Assembly (NCBI RefSeq): GCF_900088125.1
Contig: NZ_FLQT01000003.1
Span: 248,001-312,000 of the forward strand
Direction: 5' to 3'
Length of the DNA stretch: 64,000 nt
Origin: Peptoniphilus pacaensis
GTDB taxonomy: Bacteria > Bacillota > Clostridia > Tissierellales > Peptoniphilaceae
The notes beneath the pieces were generated by a model. It was given only the letters and a program-made list of their open reading frames with translations. It made no database searches and was not told where the DNA came from. Positions within the stretch are counted from its first letter, which is position 1. Every line of letters starts with the position of its first letter. Below, piece by piece: positions 32,645-43,194 of the stretch. Both the position numbers and the translations under genes were made by a program.

Positions 32645-34824
32645 TCTCTCTTCTCCTTTAAAATCTTATCCAGATCAGAATAGCGCCAGCGAATACGATT
32701 GTTTTGCACCATGCGCTCCAGGGCCTGAAAGCTCCCGACGATGACCACCAGCTTCCGCGCCCGGGTCACGCCGGTGTAGAGGAGATTCCGCGTATAGAGC
32801 ATGGGCGGGCCGCTTAGAATGGGCATGACTACCACGGGAAATTCCGAGCCCTGGGACTTGTGCACGGTGCTGGCGTAGGCGGGCATCAGCTCCGGCAAGT
32901 ATTCGCTCGTGTAGGTGCAGAGCTTGTCGTCGTAAAGGACCTTGATCCACTCCCCGGCGGGATCCACTGCCGTGACCCGGCCCAGGTCCCCGTTAAAAAC
33001 GCCCTCGCCCTCGTTGTCGAAGACTTTGTTTTGCGACTTCCATGGCATTTGGTAATTGTTTTTTGTCTGCATCACCTTGTCCCCGACACAATAGGTGAAG
33101 CCGCGGCTGTTCAGGCCCTTCTTCCCCGGGTTCAAGGTCTTTTGCAGGGCCTCGTTTAAATGCTCGATGCCGCAAATGCCCTTCTTCATCGGCGCCAAGA
33201 CTTGTATATCTTCCATGGCGTCCACGCCGTAGTAATCGGGAAGACGATTTTTCACCAGATCACAAATGAGCTCCATGGCCTTGTTGGGATCGCTCTCTTC
33301 CATAAAAAAGAAGTCCGTGCCCTTTTCGTTCACCCGAGGCAACTCGCCGTGATTGATGCGGTGGGCATTTTTTACGATATAAGACGTTTCCGCCTGGCGA
33401 AACACTTCGTCCAGTTGCACCGAGGGCACTTCCCCGGAATCCAAAATGTCCTTCAAGACATTCCCCGCCCCCACGGGGGGCAACTGATCCACATCGCCGA
33501 CGAGGATGAGGCGCGTCTTGTCCTTTAAAGAGGTGAGCACGTCTCGCATCAAGAGCAGATCGATCATGCTGGCCTCGTCGATAATCAAGACGTCGGCGTC
33601 GATGTCGTCGCCGGAGACGATGGAACCCGTGCCGTCTTCGTCGATGTAGTCGTATTTTAAGAGGCGGTGAATGGTGGAGGCGCTTCTGCCCGTGGCCTCT
33701 TCCATGCGCTTCGCCGCACGGCCCGTAGGCGCCGCCAAGGCGATGGACAGATTGAGCCGCTCCATGGCTTCCACGATGGCCCGAAGAGTGGTAGTCTTCC
33801 CCGTGCCGGGGCCGCCGGTAATGACGAGGAGATGGGAATCCACCGCCCGCATGAGGGCTTCTTTTTGCTTCTCGGCCAAGGTCATTTCAAGCTTTTCGCA
33901 GACGGCGGCCACCATGTCCTCGGCCATGTGCTCGGCGAGATCCACCTTGCCCCGCTTTTTAATCTCCCGCGCCACCAATTGCTCGGCGCGGAAATAATTG
34001 AGGAAGTAAATCTTCAGCATGCCTTCCCGCTGCGCCAGATAGATCTCCGGATCCACGGCCAAGGTCTGCAGAAATTCCCCGACGAAATCCACGTCCAGAT
34101 TCAAGACCCGGGCCGCTTCTTCCATTAACAGATCCTTGGGCAGATAGCAGTTGCCGTCCAGGACCCCGTTGGTCAATACATATTTCATGGCGGCGACGAC
34201 GCGCTTCGGATCGTCTTCTTCGATACCTACTTTTCTCGCAATGGCATCGGCCTTTAAAAAGCCGAAGCCACGCACCTTCCCCGCCAGGGCGTAGGGATCC
34301 TTTTCGATCATGGCCGGGGCGTCCTTGCCGAAGACCTTGTAGACGGCCATGGCCTGTTTGTTGGTGAGATCAAAGGACGCCGCGTCCAGGAGAAATTCCC
34401 GCATGTCCTTCTGCTCGTTTAAGGCGTCGAGAATCACGGCGAGCTTCTTCTTGCCGATGCCTTCCACTTCCCTCAAACGCTCCGGCGTCTCCTCGATGAC
34501 TTGTATCGTGTCCTCGCCGAAAGTGTCCACGATTCTTTTCGCCGTCACTTTCCCCACATGGGGAATAAGGCCGCCGGAAAGGTAAGCCGTCATCGCTTCC
34601 TTTCCCCGCGGCCTTATTTTTTCCACCCGCTCGAAGGCGAACTGCTCTCCATACTTGGGATGGTAGATCAGTTCCCCTTCCAGGCGCAAATGTTCTTTTT
34701 CATGGAAGGCGATGGAGGTCCCCACAATGACGATGTCCGAATCCGCCGTAATAAATTGGGCCACGGTATAGCCATTGCTTTCGTTTCGAAAGATAATATG
34801 ATCCAAAACGCCTTCGATGATCAC
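32638..34824 (-). CDS. recD2: RecD2/RecD-like DNA helicase
   Basis: This 728-residue protein is a 5'-3' superfamily 1B helicase of the RecD2 (YrrC) type, which works without RecBC. The N-terminal OB-like part (1-75) and helix-hairpin-helix region (about 85-200) precede the motor, with Walker A TGGPGTGKTTT at about 337-347, Walker B LIIDEASMID, VGDVDQLPPVG and a late YTGVTRARKLVVIVG. Its length and order match the family. It lies 7 bases after metK and overlaps comF, so the three may be one transcript under the SAM riboswitch. Confidence 0.92.
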   Translation of the reverse strand: MIIEGVLDHIIFRNESNGYTVAQFITADSDIVIVGTSIAFHEKEHLRLEGELIYHPKYGEQFAFERVEKIRPRGKEAMTAYLSGGLIPHVGKVTAKRIVDTFGEDTIQVIEETPERLREVEGIGKKKLAVILDALNEQKDMREFLLDAASFDLTNKQAMAVYKVFGKDAPAMIEKDPYALAGKVRGFGFLKADAIARKVGIEEDDPKRVVAAMKYVLTNGVLDGNCYLPKDLLMEEAARVLNLDVDFVGEFLQTLAVDPEIYLAQREGMLKIYFLNYFRAEQLVAREIKKRGKVDLAEHMAEDMVAAVCEKLEMTLAEKQKEALMRAVDSHLLVITGGPGTGKTTTLRAIVEAMERLNLSIALAAPTGRAAKRMEEATGRSASTIHRLLKYDYIDEDGTGSIVSGDDIDADVLIIDEASMIDLLLMRDVLTSLKDKTRLILVGDVDQLPPVGAGNVLKDILDSGEVPSVQLDEVFRQAETSYIVKNAHRINHGELPRVNEKGTDFFFMEESDPNKAMELICDLVKNRLPDYYGVDAMEDIQVLAPMKKGICGIEHLNEALQKTLNPGKKGLNSRGFTYCVGDKVMQTKNNYQMPWKSQNKVFDNEGEGVFNGDLGRVTAVDPAGEWIKVLYDDKLCTYTSEYLPELMPAYASTVHKSQGSEFPVVVMPILSGPPMLYTRNLLYTGVTRARKLVVIVGSFQALERMVQNNRIRWRYSDLDKILKEKREW

Positions 34825-34831
34825 AAAGTCC

Positions 34832-36016
34832 CTACTTTCTGTTTTTTAATGCCTCGCGAATTTCATCCACCTTATTCGTTTCTTCCCAAGGCGCCTTCAC
34901 GTCTTCCCGTCCGAAGTGACCGTAGGCGGCCACGTCTTTGTAAATGGGACGGAGGAGATCCAAATCGCGAATAATGGCGGCGGGACGCAGGTCGAATACC
35001 TCGTGGACCAAATCTTCGATTTCGTTATCGGATAGATCCGATGTGCCGTAGCTTTCCACATAGACGGACAGGGGCTTGGCGATGCCGATGGCGTAGCTCA
35101 AGCCGATTTCGCATTTGTCGCAGACGCCGGCCGCCACCAAGTTCTTTGCCACGTAGCGTGCGGCGTAAGCGGCGGAGCGGTCCACCTTTGTCGGGTCTTT
35201 GCCGCTGAAGCAGCCGCCGCCGTGACGGGCGTATCCGCCGTAGGTATCCACGATGATCTTGCGGCCGGTGAGGCCCGCATCGGCCACGGGACCGCCTTCC
35301 ACGAATCGTCCCGTGGGATTGATGTAGATCTTCGTGTTTTCATCCATCCACTTGTCGGCCACCACGGGATCGATGACGTATTTTTCGATGTCTTTACGAA
35401 TGGTGTCCAGATCCGCGTTGGCGTCGTGCTGAGTGCTTACCACGATGTTTTCCAAACGCACCGGCGCGCCGTCTTGGTATTCCACCGTAACTTGGGTCTT
35501 GCCGTCGGGGCGAAGATAGGTCAAGGTGCCATCTTTGCGCACGTCGGAAAGCTTTTTCGATAATCTGTGAGCCAAGGAAATAGGCAAGGGCATGAGCTCC
35601 TTGGTTTCGTTGCAGGCATAGCCGAACATAATCCCTTGGTCCCCGGCGCCGAATGCGTCCAATTCCTCGGTGCCCGCTTCCTTAAAGCGGTCCACGCCCA
35701 TGGCGATGTCCGGGCTTTGTTCCTTAATGGCGGAAATAACCGCTACGGAGTCCGCTTCAAAACCTACTTGCACGCCTTGCACATAGCCGATGTCCTTCAG
35801 CGTTTCTCGTACCACTTGGGTAAAGTCCACGTATGCGTCGGTGGAAATTTCACCGGTGATAACTACCATGCCCGTGGAAACCAAGCTTTCACAAGCCACG
35901 CGGGCGTTCTTGTCTTTTGCTAAAATCGCATCTAAAATGCCGTCGGAAATTTGGTCGCACACCTTGTCCGGGTGGCCTTCGGTAACCGATTCCGAAGAGA
36001 ATAACCATCTATCCAT
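34832..36016 (-). CDS. metK: S-adenosylmethionine synthetase
   Basis: The enzyme makes SAM from methionine and ATP. The 394 residues match the family. It has the N-terminal [19 protein letters not shown] (ATP and metal site), [12 protein letters not shown], the phosphate loop [18 protein letters not shown] and a C-terminal [13 protein letters not shown] riboswitch with terminator lies directly upstream, which should lower expression when SAM is plentiful. The ATG follows AGGAGGTTACA. recD2 follows after 7 bases, an unusual companion. Confidence 0.97.
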   Translation of the reverse strand: MDRWLFSSESVTEGHPDKVCDQISDGILDAILAKDKNARVACESLVSTGMVVITGEISTDAYVDFTQVVRETLKDIGYVQGVQVGFEADSVAVISAIKEQSPDIAMGVDRFKEAGTEELDAFGAGDQGIMFGYACNETKELMPLPISLAHRLSKKLSDVRKDGTLTYLRPDGKTQVTVEYQDGAPVRLENIVVSTQHDANADLDTIRKDIEKYVIDPVVADKWMDENTKIYINPTGRFVEGGPVADAGLTGRKIIVDTYGGYARHGGGCFSGKDPTKVDRSAAYAARYVAKNLVAAGVCDKCEIGLSYAIGIAKPLSVYVESYGTSDLSDNEIEDLVHEVFDLRPAAIIRDLDLLRPIYKDVAAYGHFGREDVKAPWEETNKVDEIREALKNRK

Positions 36017-36039
36017 TGTAACCTCCTAAATAAAATCAT

Positions 36040-36167
36040 AAAAAAAGCCTGCACGCGGCAGGCATCATTCTTATCTTTCAGACCTGTCGCGTCTGTAGGA
36101 TTTAGCACCTTTTAAAGGTTGCCGGGTTTCACAGTGCCTAGTCACTCCACCGCTCTTAATAAGAATG
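36040..36167 (-). ncRNA. SAM-I riboswitch (S-box) of metK
   Basis: The minus strand begins TTCTTATTAAGAGCGGTGG, then GAAACCCGGCAACC, GGTGCTAAATCCTAC and CTGAAAGATAAGAA, which are the conserved blocks of the S-box aptamer in order. It ends in the terminator GCCTGCCGCGTGCAGGC plus seven Ts (36040-36064). SAM binding favours the terminator. Confidence 0.96.
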
Positions 36168-36182
36168 TTTAACAGTGTTTAT

Positions 36183-36211
36183 AGTATAGTCGAAGAAGAA
36201 CAAAAATGCAA
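36183..36211 (-). promoter_or_regulatory. metK promoter
   Basis: TTGCAT (36206-36211) and TATACT (36183-36188) on the minus strand are separated by exactly 17 bases and sit just upstream of the S-box leader. Confidence 0.75.
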
Positions 36212-36214
36212 GAC

Positions 36215-37528
36215 CTAGTCCTTCCAAAAGCCCTTCGCCATGGCGGCTTTGATCAGTTCGTCGCGAAAATCCGGATGAGCGATACTGATTAAAGCCTTAG
36301 CCCGCTCGTACAGGCTCTTGCCCTTTAAATTGCAGATGCCGTATTCCGTCACCACGTAATGGGTCACCGGGGCGGGCAAGGTGACGATGGTGCCCGCGGA
36401 AAAATCGGGGACGATATTGGAATGACGAATGCCGTTTTTGTCGACCCGAGAAGAGCGCAGGCAGATAAAGCCCTTGCCCTCCGGGGCCAAATAGCTTCCC
36501 ACGGCGAAATCGAATTGACCGCCGGCGCCGGAAATCTGACGCATCCCCACACTTTCCGAGCTCACTTCTCCCCTGAGGTTCACCTGAATCGCCGTGTTGA
36601 TACTCGTCATTTTGTGTTGAGCGGCAATGGTGGATGCGGCGTTGACGTAATCCACGGGCCCCACCATGATGGCCGGATTGTCGTCGACGAAGTCGTAAAG
36701 GGCTTCCGTTCCCGCCAAAAACACGGTGACCTGACGGCCCCGGTCCAAGGTCTTCTTCGCCCCGGTGATCTTTCCCGCCAAAGTCATCTTCATAAAGCTG
36801 TCCACATACATTTCCGTGTGCACGCCCAAGTCCTTTAAGCTGCTCTGAGCGATGACATCGCCCACGGCATTGGGCAAGGCGCCGATCCCCAGCTGCACCG
36901 TGGCGCCGTCTTCCATGCGCTCAACCACGGTCTCGGCGATCCTGCGGTCCAAGTCGTCGTAGGGACGATTGGGAAGCACGGCCATGGCGTGGGGCTCGGC
37001 CTCGATGATGCCGTCCACCTCGTCGATGTGGATTTCGCTTTCGCCCCTGCCGTAAACCTTGGGCTGCTTTTCATTGACCTCCACGATCACCGTCTTTGCC
37101 TTTTTCGCGAGACGCAGAAAGTGGCTGCCCTCGATGCCGAAATTAAAATAGCCGTGAGCGTCCATAGGCGCCGTGGAAAAGACCAGTATATCCGTGTCCC
37201 TGTTTTCCGTGACGTAGCGAATGAGCTCCGAATAGCGCACGGGAATGTGAATGGCCTTGCCCTCATCCATGGCGCGGCGCACATCCCCCGTGGCGTGCCA
37301 GCTCTGCCACTCGAAGGGCGCGCCCTGCGCCAAAATCTTGGAGCGGTCGAAGAGCACGCCGTTTCGCACGGCCACGTGGGTGAGCTCATGAGCACGGGCG
37401 GCCAATGCCTCGTCGAAAGCCACGGGAAAATCCGCGCCGAAGCCGATTTCGATTTCGTCGCCGTCTTTCACCAACGCCGCCGCTTCTTCCTTCGTCATTA
37501 ATTTTTCTCTGTAAATCGTCTCGTACAT
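36215..37528 (-). CDS. Acetyl-CoA hydrolase/transferase-family CoA-transferase (copy 2)
   Basis: This 437-residue enzyme belongs to the family of 4-hydroxybutyrate and butyryl-CoA:acetate CoA-transferases. Family segments include LGIGALPNAVGDVIA, the NTAIQVNLRGEVSSES stretch, SGAGGQFDFAVGSY and the C-terminal [14 protein letters not shown]. The reaction swaps CoA between acyl groups in fermentation; substrate choice cannot be read here. It lies downstream of a paralogue of almost equal length, with a terminator between them. It has the AATTTTT-type weak ribosome site, so expression is probably lower than the first copy. Confidence 0.85.
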   Translation of the reverse strand: MYETIYREKLMTKEEAAALVKDGDEIEIGFGADFPVAFDEALAARAHELTHVAVRNGVLFDRSKILAQGAPFEWQSWHATGDVRRAMDEGKAIHIPVRYSELIRYVTENRDTDILVFSTAPMDAHGYFNFGIEGSHFLRLAKKAKTVIVEVNEKQPKVYGRGESEIHIDEVDGIIEAEPHAMAVLPNRPYDDLDRRIAETVVERMEDGATVQLGIGALPNAVGDVIAQSSLKDLGVHTEMYVDSFMKMTLAGKITGAKKTLDRGRQVTVFLAGTEALYDFVDDNPAIMVGPVDYVNAASTIAAQHKMTSINTAIQVNLRGEVSSESVGMRQISGAGGQFDFAVGSYLAPEGKGFICLRSSRVDKNGIRHSNIVPDFSAGTIVTLPAPVTHYVVTEYGICNLKGKSLYERAKALISIAHPDFRDELIKAAMAKGFWKD

Positions 37529-37542
37529 AAAAATTCCTCACG

Positions 37543-37566
37543 AAAAAAGCCGACCGATGTCGGCTC
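37543..37566 (-). terminator. Terminator between the two CoA-transferase genes
   Basis: GCCGAC-CGAT-GTCGGC (37549-37564) followed on the minus strand by six Ts. It lies within the 42-base gap between the paralogues and would limit read-through to the second copy. Confidence 0.85.
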
Positions 37567-37570
37567 TTTC

Positions 37571-38911
37571 TTATCGTTTGTTGCTTCTGCGCCAAATGCC
37601 CATTTCTTCGGCATTGTTAATGAGCTCGTCTCTGAAGTCGGGATGAGCCAGATTGATAATGCCTTCGGCTCTTTCCCAAGTGCTGCGACCCTTGGCGTTA
37701 AAGAGGCCGTATTCCGTGCAAATCATATGGGTGTTAGGGCGTGCCACGGTAATGGCCGAGCCCGTCTTGAAATTCGGGAGAATCCGAGACACGGTTTCGC
37801 CTTTTTTATTGGTAAAGGTGGAGCTGAGGCAGATAATGCTCTTACCGCCCTTAGCCAGGTATGCGCCCAAGGCGAAGTCCAATTGCCCGCCGGCGCCGGA
37901 AATATGGCGAAGGCCCGTGGATTCGGAGGACACTTGGCCCCACAGGTCCACGTTCAGCGCGTTGTTAATGGAAATGAAATTGTCGATTTCCTTGACCACA
38001 TCGGCACTGTTGGTGTAGTCGACCGGTGCCGCCATACATTCCGGGTTTTGATCCAGGAATTCATACAATTCCTTGCTGCCTGCGGCAAAGGCGTAAACTT
38101 GGCGATACTTGTCGATGGTCTTTTTCGAGCCGTTGACCTTGCCCTTCTTGCTCATTTCGACGAAGGCATCCACATACATTTCCGAGTGAATCCCCAGATC
38201 CTTTAAGTCGCTGTCTGCGATCAATGCGCCGACGGCATTGGGCATGCCGCCGATCCCTAATTGCAAGGTGGCGCCGTTGGGAATTTCATCTACGATAAAT
38301 TCAGCTACCTTCTTATCCACGTCGCCGAAGCCCGACACGGGAATTTCGAAGGGATGAATGGAGCCCGCTTCCACAATGTAGTCCACATTGTCGATGTGAA
38401 TTTCCGATTCACATTTGCCGTAGCAATAGGGGAAGGCGTCGTTGACTTCCACGATGACCGTCTTGGCCTTTTCCAAAATCGCCATTTGGTGAGATGTATT
38501 TAAACCGAAATTAAAGTAGCCGTGTTTGTCCATGGGCGTAGTCATGACGATGGCCACGTCGATGTCCACTTCGTCTCTGTAATACTTCGGCAGTTCCGAA
38601 TAGCGAAGAGGAATATAGAAGGCGCCGGCACCGGCATTGACTGCCTTTCTTTCCGGTCCCCCGGCATGCCAGGTGTTCCAAGTAAAGTGCTTACCTTCCG
38701 GATCCGCCTTCATAACCTCCGGCGTTTCGAAGGCCAAGCCTCCGTAAAATATTACATCGTCCAGCTCGTCTACGCGCTTGGCCAGTTCCTTGTCCACGGC
38801 CTTGCTGACGCCTGCCGCCCATCCCATTTCCACGCGGTCGCCGGATTTAATCACTGCGGCTGCTTCTTTTGCGGACACTAATTTTTCACTGTATTTCTTC
38901 GAAAAGTCCAT
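37571..38911 (-). CDS. Acetyl-CoA hydrolase/transferase-family CoA-transferase (copy 1)
   Basis: This 446-residue paralogue of the next gene shows the same segments: [66 protein letters not shown]. The resemblance is to butyryl-CoA:acetate or 4-hydroxybutyrate CoA-transferases used in energy metabolism of clostridia. It is first in order, has a good GGAGG site and an AT-rich promoter region upstream with TTGAAA and TATTAT-like boxes. The two copies differ throughout, so the duplication is old and they may have different acyl partners. Confidence 0.87.
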   Translation of the reverse strand: MDFSKKYSEKLVSAKEAAAVIKSGDRVEMGWAAGVSKAVDKELAKRVDELDDVIFYGGLAFETPEVMKADPEGKHFTWNTWHAGGPERKAVNAGAGAFYIPLRYSELPKYYRDEVDIDVAIVMTTPMDKHGYFNFGLNTSHQMAILEKAKTVIVEVNDAFPYCYGKCESEIHIDNVDYIVEAGSIHPFEIPVSGFGDVDKKVAEFIVDEIPNGATLQLGIGGMPNAVGALIADSDLKDLGIHSEMYVDAFVEMSKKGKVNGSKKTIDKYRQVYAFAAGSKELYEFLDQNPECMAAPVDYTNSADVVKEIDNFISINNALNVDLWGQVSSESTGLRHISGAGGQLDFALGAYLAKGGKSIICLSSTFTNKKGETVSRILPNFKTGSAITVARPNTHMICTEYGLFNAKGRSTWERAEGIINLAHPDFRDELINNAEEMGIWRRSNKR

Positions 38912-39036
38912 GAGAATCCTCCACGTCTATTCATATTAAAACTGCTTACCTGATTTATAATATACACGATATACTATTTGTTTTCAATTTCCAATTGGTT
39001 TCGGCCATTTATTTTTTAAAAATTTTTCGGCAGACA

Positions 39037-39074
39037 AAAGAAAAAGCCTCCTTGCCAAAGGGCAGGAAGGCTTT
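39037..39074 (-). terminator. Terminator of the SLH-protein gene
   Basis: AAAAGCCTCCTTGCC pairs with GGGCAGGAAGGCTTTT with minor mismatches around AAA; T-rich on the minus strand. It follows the gene stop within 10 bases. Confidence 0.8.
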
Positions 39075-39080
39075 TCATCT

Positions 39081-41423
39081 TTACTTATTCTTGTCCGACC
39101 ATTGAATCAGTTGATTTAATGTTTCGGCGAGATCGGCTCTGGAATATTCCCCTTTCGGTTGAACCTTTCCGTTGCCGTCGGTCTTCATCAAACCGAGCTC
39201 GATCATGTGCACGACGCTGTCGCGGCTCCAGTCGTTGACATAGTCGAAGTCCGCCTTGTTCACGGTCTTTACCTTGGGCAAATCCAATTTGTATTCCTTC
39301 AACAGATTGTCCAACATCACGGCGAACTCTTCGTAGGAAACTTTTTTATTGGGCTTGAAGGAGCCGTCTTCATAACCTTTGATCAAGCCGTTGGTGGATG
39401 CCCATTTCACGGAGCGTTCGTACCACGCCTTGTCCTTCACGTCGGTAAAAGCGGCGGGGCTTTTAATCGTTTGATCCATGGAGATGCGCATAAACACTGC
39501 CGTTACCATGGCTCTGGAGATCGTCGTTTTCGGCTCAAACTTGTCGTTGCCCATGCCGACTAAAATGCCTCTTTCGACCATGGTGCGAATGGCATCGCCC
39601 TTTTCATTGGCGGGAATGTCCGTCAAGGTCACGGGGAGATTGCGATAGGGTACGGCAATTTTGTTCTTGGCCTCAACACTTGCCTTCTTATCCTCTTTCT
39701 TTTCCGTTGCAGCGGATGCGGAAGGAACGAAATAGTGGCGACCTTCATCCTTTGCCTTCGGCGTGGAAGGATTGGGATTCGGCTTCGGATCCGGTTTGGA
39801 AGGATTGGGTTTGCTTTCTTCTTTCAAAACCAATTTTTCCATGGCTTTCTTAATATTGTCCATATGACCTTGTACATAATAAGGAATCGTTTCGGCCTTT
39901 GCCAATTCGGCGACGCCGCCTTGTGCCGCGACCTTTAAGTCCTTCATAGAAGCATCGGTGTACTTGCCGCTGTCCAACATTCCTTGGGCCTTATCGACCA
40001 GAACTTTCAGGTCCTCTCTCAAATAGCTGCGGTCGTTGGATGTGACGCGCATGATATTTTCAGCATTGAGATTGTCTTTGGTCTCTAAAATATCGTAACC
40101 ATCCTTAAATACCTTTACTTCGATTAATTCGGGCTCGAAGTCCCAGAAGAATTGATGGTTCTTCGAAACGGTCATGGCATAAACTTTGCCTTCATCGTTG
40201 CCGGACAGTTTAAAACGAAGGACACCATTTTTATCGGATTTGACGTCCTTGTAAGAACGAAGTCTCGGCGTAATGATGTTGGCCGTTACTTCCACGCCTT
40301 CTTGCGGTTTGCCCGTCTTCTTGTCTACTACCTTTAATTCGACTTCTACATTATCCATAGCCGAACTGGAACGATCGACCCCTTCGATAACCAAGCCGTC
40401 TTTATATTCCGATGCGGGGTGGCCGGCGACGGATACGATTTTACCGTTCTTGTCGGTGAGCACCTCAAAGGTGTCTTGACTGAAGTTGTAAACGGAATTA
40501 TACATGACTACCGTGTACTTGGCATTGGGCTTCAAATCTTTTAATACATAGCTGCCGTTGGCATCCGTCTTGGGCTGGGCGATGATCGTGGGAATGATTC
40601 TGTCCCAGTAGTTGATTCTGAGGCCGATGCCTTCTTTAAGCTCGCCGTCAATTTTTACTTTAATGTCCAGTTGATCCAGGCCTTCCGATACTTGAGGCGT
40701 GTCGGCGGACTTCGCTTTAATGCAAAGATTGATTGCATTGGCCTTAGAGGGTGTTTCATCGGCCGTCTTCAAGAAGTGGGTGCCGGCGCTGTCGCCGCCG
40801 GAAACAATGGTCATATACTTGGTTACGAGTTCGTAATTGCTATTGACTTTGATGTGTAGGGCATAAACCTTACCGATTTCGTACTTTGTCGCGGATCCCA
40901 CACCGTTATCATAGTGGATGGTGTCGATGACTTGACCATTGTCTAAGACCTCGACTGATAAAGGAGCGGTCGCAAGTTGATTGTCTTGAGAAAGAAAGGT
41001 AGGCAACGGAGTTTTCGGTTGCACTAGGGTCGTTTTCTCTTTTATTTTTAAAAGGGGTTGCGCTTCAGAGATAGCCTCATCCTCTGTCTGTGTAAAACAA
41101 GGAGCCGCCATCCCTTCAAAGTCAATGACCTTAAAAAATTTCGTTTCCGCTTCATACTTAGCGGGGCTGGACACGCGTACGGTATAGGTCTTGCCAATTT
41201 CGCAGTTGTTGACGAAACCCATGCCGTTTTCTAAACTTACTTCTTCGACGACGCTGTTTCCGTCTAAAATTTCAAAAGTTACATTCTCTTGAAGTACGTC
41301 ACCGTCTTTGGAAAGCATCACCATCAACGGTGCTTTCATCTGTCCACCCGATTGCGCCAAGGCCACGGGTACATTGCCGAGCAGCATCACTACTGCCAGC
41401 ATAAGTGCTATGATTTTTTTCAT
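39081..41423 (-). CDS. Surface protein with SLH domains
   Basis: This 780-residue protein has a classic signal peptide (MKKIIALMLAVVMLLGNVPV, cleavage probably after ALAQ). The body holds several beta-sandwich-like segments with recurring NGxG...YEIGK(V/T)Y(A/T)(L/V) patterns near residues 65-100 and 160-190, and carboxypeptidase-regulatory-like segments near 250-420. A Pro/Lys-rich linker (PKPNPNPSTPK) precedes three S-layer-homology domains at about 595-780 with ISRAMVTAVFMRI, VSYEEFAVMLDNLL and YSRADLAETLNQL. SLH domains bind pyruvylated wall polymers, so it is displayed on the cell surface. The ATG at 41423 follows AGGAGGAAAG; the open frame further upstream is leader. Confidence 0.88.
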   Translation of the reverse strand: MKKIIALMLAVVMLLGNVPVALAQSGGQMKAPLMVMLSKDGDVLQENVTFEILDGNSVVEEVSLENGMGFVNNCEIGKTYTVRVSSPAKYEAETKFFKVIDFEGMAAPCFTQTEDEAISEAQPLLKIKEKTTLVQPKTPLPTFLSQDNQLATAPLSVEVLDNGQVIDTIHYDNGVGSATKYEIGKVYALHIKVNSNYELVTKYMTIVSGGDSAGTHFLKTADETPSKANAINLCIKAKSADTPQVSEGLDQLDIKVKIDGELKEGIGLRINYWDRIIPTIIAQPKTDANGSYVLKDLKPNAKYTVVMYNSVYNFSQDTFEVLTDKNGKIVSVAGHPASEYKDGLVIEGVDRSSSAMDNVEVELKVVDKKTGKPQEGVEVTANIITPRLRSYKDVKSDKNGVLRFKLSGNDEGKVYAMTVSKNHQFFWDFEPELIEVKVFKDGYDILETKDNLNAENIMRVTSNDRSYLREDLKVLVDKAQGMLDSGKYTDASMKDLKVAAQGGVAELAKAETIPYYVQGHMDNIKKAMEKLVLKEESKPNPSKPDPKPNPNPSTPKAKDEGRHYFVPSASAATEKKEDKKASVEAKNKIAVPYRNLPVTLTDIPANEKGDAIRTMVERGILVGMGNDKFEPKTTISRAMVTAVFMRISMDQTIKSPAAFTDVKDKAWYERSVKWASTNGLIKGYEDGSFKPNKKVSYEEFAVMLDNLLKEYKLDLPKVKTVNKADFDYVNDWSRDSVVHMIELGLMKTDGNGKVQPKGEYSRADLAETLNQLIQWSDKNK

Positions 41424-41609
41424 CTTTCCTCCTAATATTGATTGAATCTTTATATAAAGACGTTCGATATATTCTACATGCTCCCTATTTAAAAAATCCA
41501 ATAGGAATTGACATATTTTCATAGGATTTTTCTATATTCAATCACAGTTCTTCTTATTATAAATAAGCTTGCTCCGTTATGAAATTTGGATTGGAACAAT
41601 CATTCCAAC

Positions 41610-41645
41610 AAAAAAGAGGACCGGCCTTTATAGCTGATCCTCTTT
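41610..41645 (-). terminator. lysS terminator
   Basis: AAAGAGGA pairs with TCCTCTTT with an inner imperfect stem; the minus strand ends in a T run 30 bases past the lysS stop. Confidence 0.8.
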
Positions 41646-41676
41646 CGTTTATATGTGCCTTGCTCCTGCAAGGTCT

Positions 41677-43182
41677 TTATTCTTCGTCTTCGTCCCAGGA
41701 TTCGGTTTCGCCTTCTCCCAGGGGTTTCATGGTGGGGAAGAAGAGTACGTCGCGAATGCTGGATTGGTCGGTTAGGAGCATGATCATGCGGTCCACGCCG
41801 ATGCCCAAGCCGCCGGTGGGGGGCAGCCCCACTTCGATGGCGTTAATGAAGTCATAGTCCATGGGGTGAGCTTCGTCGTCGCCTTTTTCCTGATCCGCCA
41901 CTTGCTCTTCGAAACGGGCCCGTTGGTCGATGGGGTCGTTTAACTCGCTGAAGGCGTTGGCAAATTCCCAGGTGTTGATGAAGGCTTCGAAACGGCGGGT
42001 AATGCGGGGATCTTTGGGGTCCCGCTTGGCCAAGGGGCTCACTTCCACCGGATGGCCGGTGACGAAGGTGGGCTGTACTAATTTTTCTTCGCAGAATTCT
42101 TCAAAGAGCTCGCTGATGACGTGGCCGCGGGTCCAGAAGGGTTGGACGTCCAGGCCCTTTTCTTTTGCGACGGCCAGGGCTTCTTCGTCGGTGGTAATGG
42201 TGGAAAAGTCCACGCCGGCATGTTCTTTTACGGCATCTTCCATAACCACGCGGTTCCACGGCGGCGTCAGGTCGATTTCCGTGCCTTGGTAGTTGATGAC
42301 GGCGGAGCCCAGCACTTTTTCAGCCGCGTAGGCAAACATGTGCTCGGTAATGCGCATCATTTCGTCCATGTCCACATAGGCTTGGTACAGCTCGATATTG
42401 GTAAATTCCGGATTGTGACGGGTGTCCATGCCTTCGTTTCTGAACATTTTGCCCATTTCGTAAACTTTGTCGAAGCCGCCGACGATGAGGCGCTTCAGGA
42501 AAAGCTCGTTGGCGATACGCATTTGCAGATCGATGTCCAGGGCGTTGTGGTGGGTGAGGAAGGGACGGGCGTTGGCACCGCCGGCCACATTGCCCAAGAT
42601 GGGCGTTTCCACTTCCAAAAAGCCTTTGTCGTCTAAAAATTCCCGAATGGCTTTAATGATGGCGGAGCGTTTAAAGAACACCTCTTTCACGTCGGGATTG
42701 ACGATGAGGTCTACATAGCGTTGGCGGTATCTCAGGTCCATGTCCTTTAAGCCGTGGTATTTTTCCGGCAGGACTTGGATGCTCTTGGAGAGGAGGGCCA
42801 CTTCCCGGGCTTCCACGGAAATGGCGCCGGCTTCGGTTTTAATGACCACGCCCTTGACGCCAAAGAAGTCGCCCACATCGGCGGCCTTCACTATTTCGTA
42901 GGCGTCTTCCAAAATGTTTTTCTTGGCGAAAATTTGGATTTGGCCGTAGGTGTCCTGCACGTCTAAGAAGGCGATTTTGCCGTGACGACGCTTGCTGACG
43001 ATGCGGCCCGCCACGGAGACGGTCTTGCCTTCCATGGCGTCGAAATTTTCCACAATGTCTTTGGTGTAAGTGTCCACGTCGTATTTTTCGACGAGATAGG
43101 GGCTGTTACCTTCGTCGATTAAATTTTGAACCTTCTTCAGCTTTTGATCTCTTACTTCACTGCTCTTTTGTGCCTTCGCCAT
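41677..43182 (-). CDS. lysS: Lysyl-tRNA synthetase, class II
   Basis: The enzyme charges tRNA-Lys. The 501 residues match the class II form. The N-terminal OB-fold anticodon domain (about 50-155) contains [20 protein letters not shown]. The catalytic core has [20 protein letters not shown], motif 2 [20 protein letters not shown] and motif 3 [15 protein letters not shown]. The C-terminus ends in an acidic tail ESWDEDEE. It follows greA by 12 bases; greA-lysS is a common arrangement in Firmicutes. No T-box is seen upstream. Confidence 0.97.
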   Translation of the reverse strand: MAKAQKSSEVRDQKLKKVQNLIDEGNSPYLVEKYDVDTYTKDIVENFDAMEGKTVSVAGRIVSKRRHGKIAFLDVQDTYGQIQIFAKKNILEDAYEIVKAADVGDFFGVKGVVIKTEAGAISVEAREVALLSKSIQVLPEKYHGLKDMDLRYRQRYVDLIVNPDVKEVFFKRSAIIKAIREFLDDKGFLEVETPILGNVAGGANARPFLTHHNALDIDLQMRIANELFLKRLIVGGFDKVYEMGKMFRNEGMDTRHNPEFTNIELYQAYVDMDEMMRITEHMFAYAAEKVLGSAVINYQGTEIDLTPPWNRVVMEDAVKEHAGVDFSTITTDEEALAVAKEKGLDVQPFWTRGHVISELFEEFCEEKLVQPTFVTGHPVEVSPLAKRDPKDPRITRRFEAFINTWEFANAFSELNDPIDQRARFEEQVADQEKGDDEAHPMDYDFINAIEVGLPPTGGLGIGVDRMIMLLTDQSSIRDVLFFPTMKPLGEGETESWDEDEE

Positions 43183-43194
43183 GGTCTACCTCCC

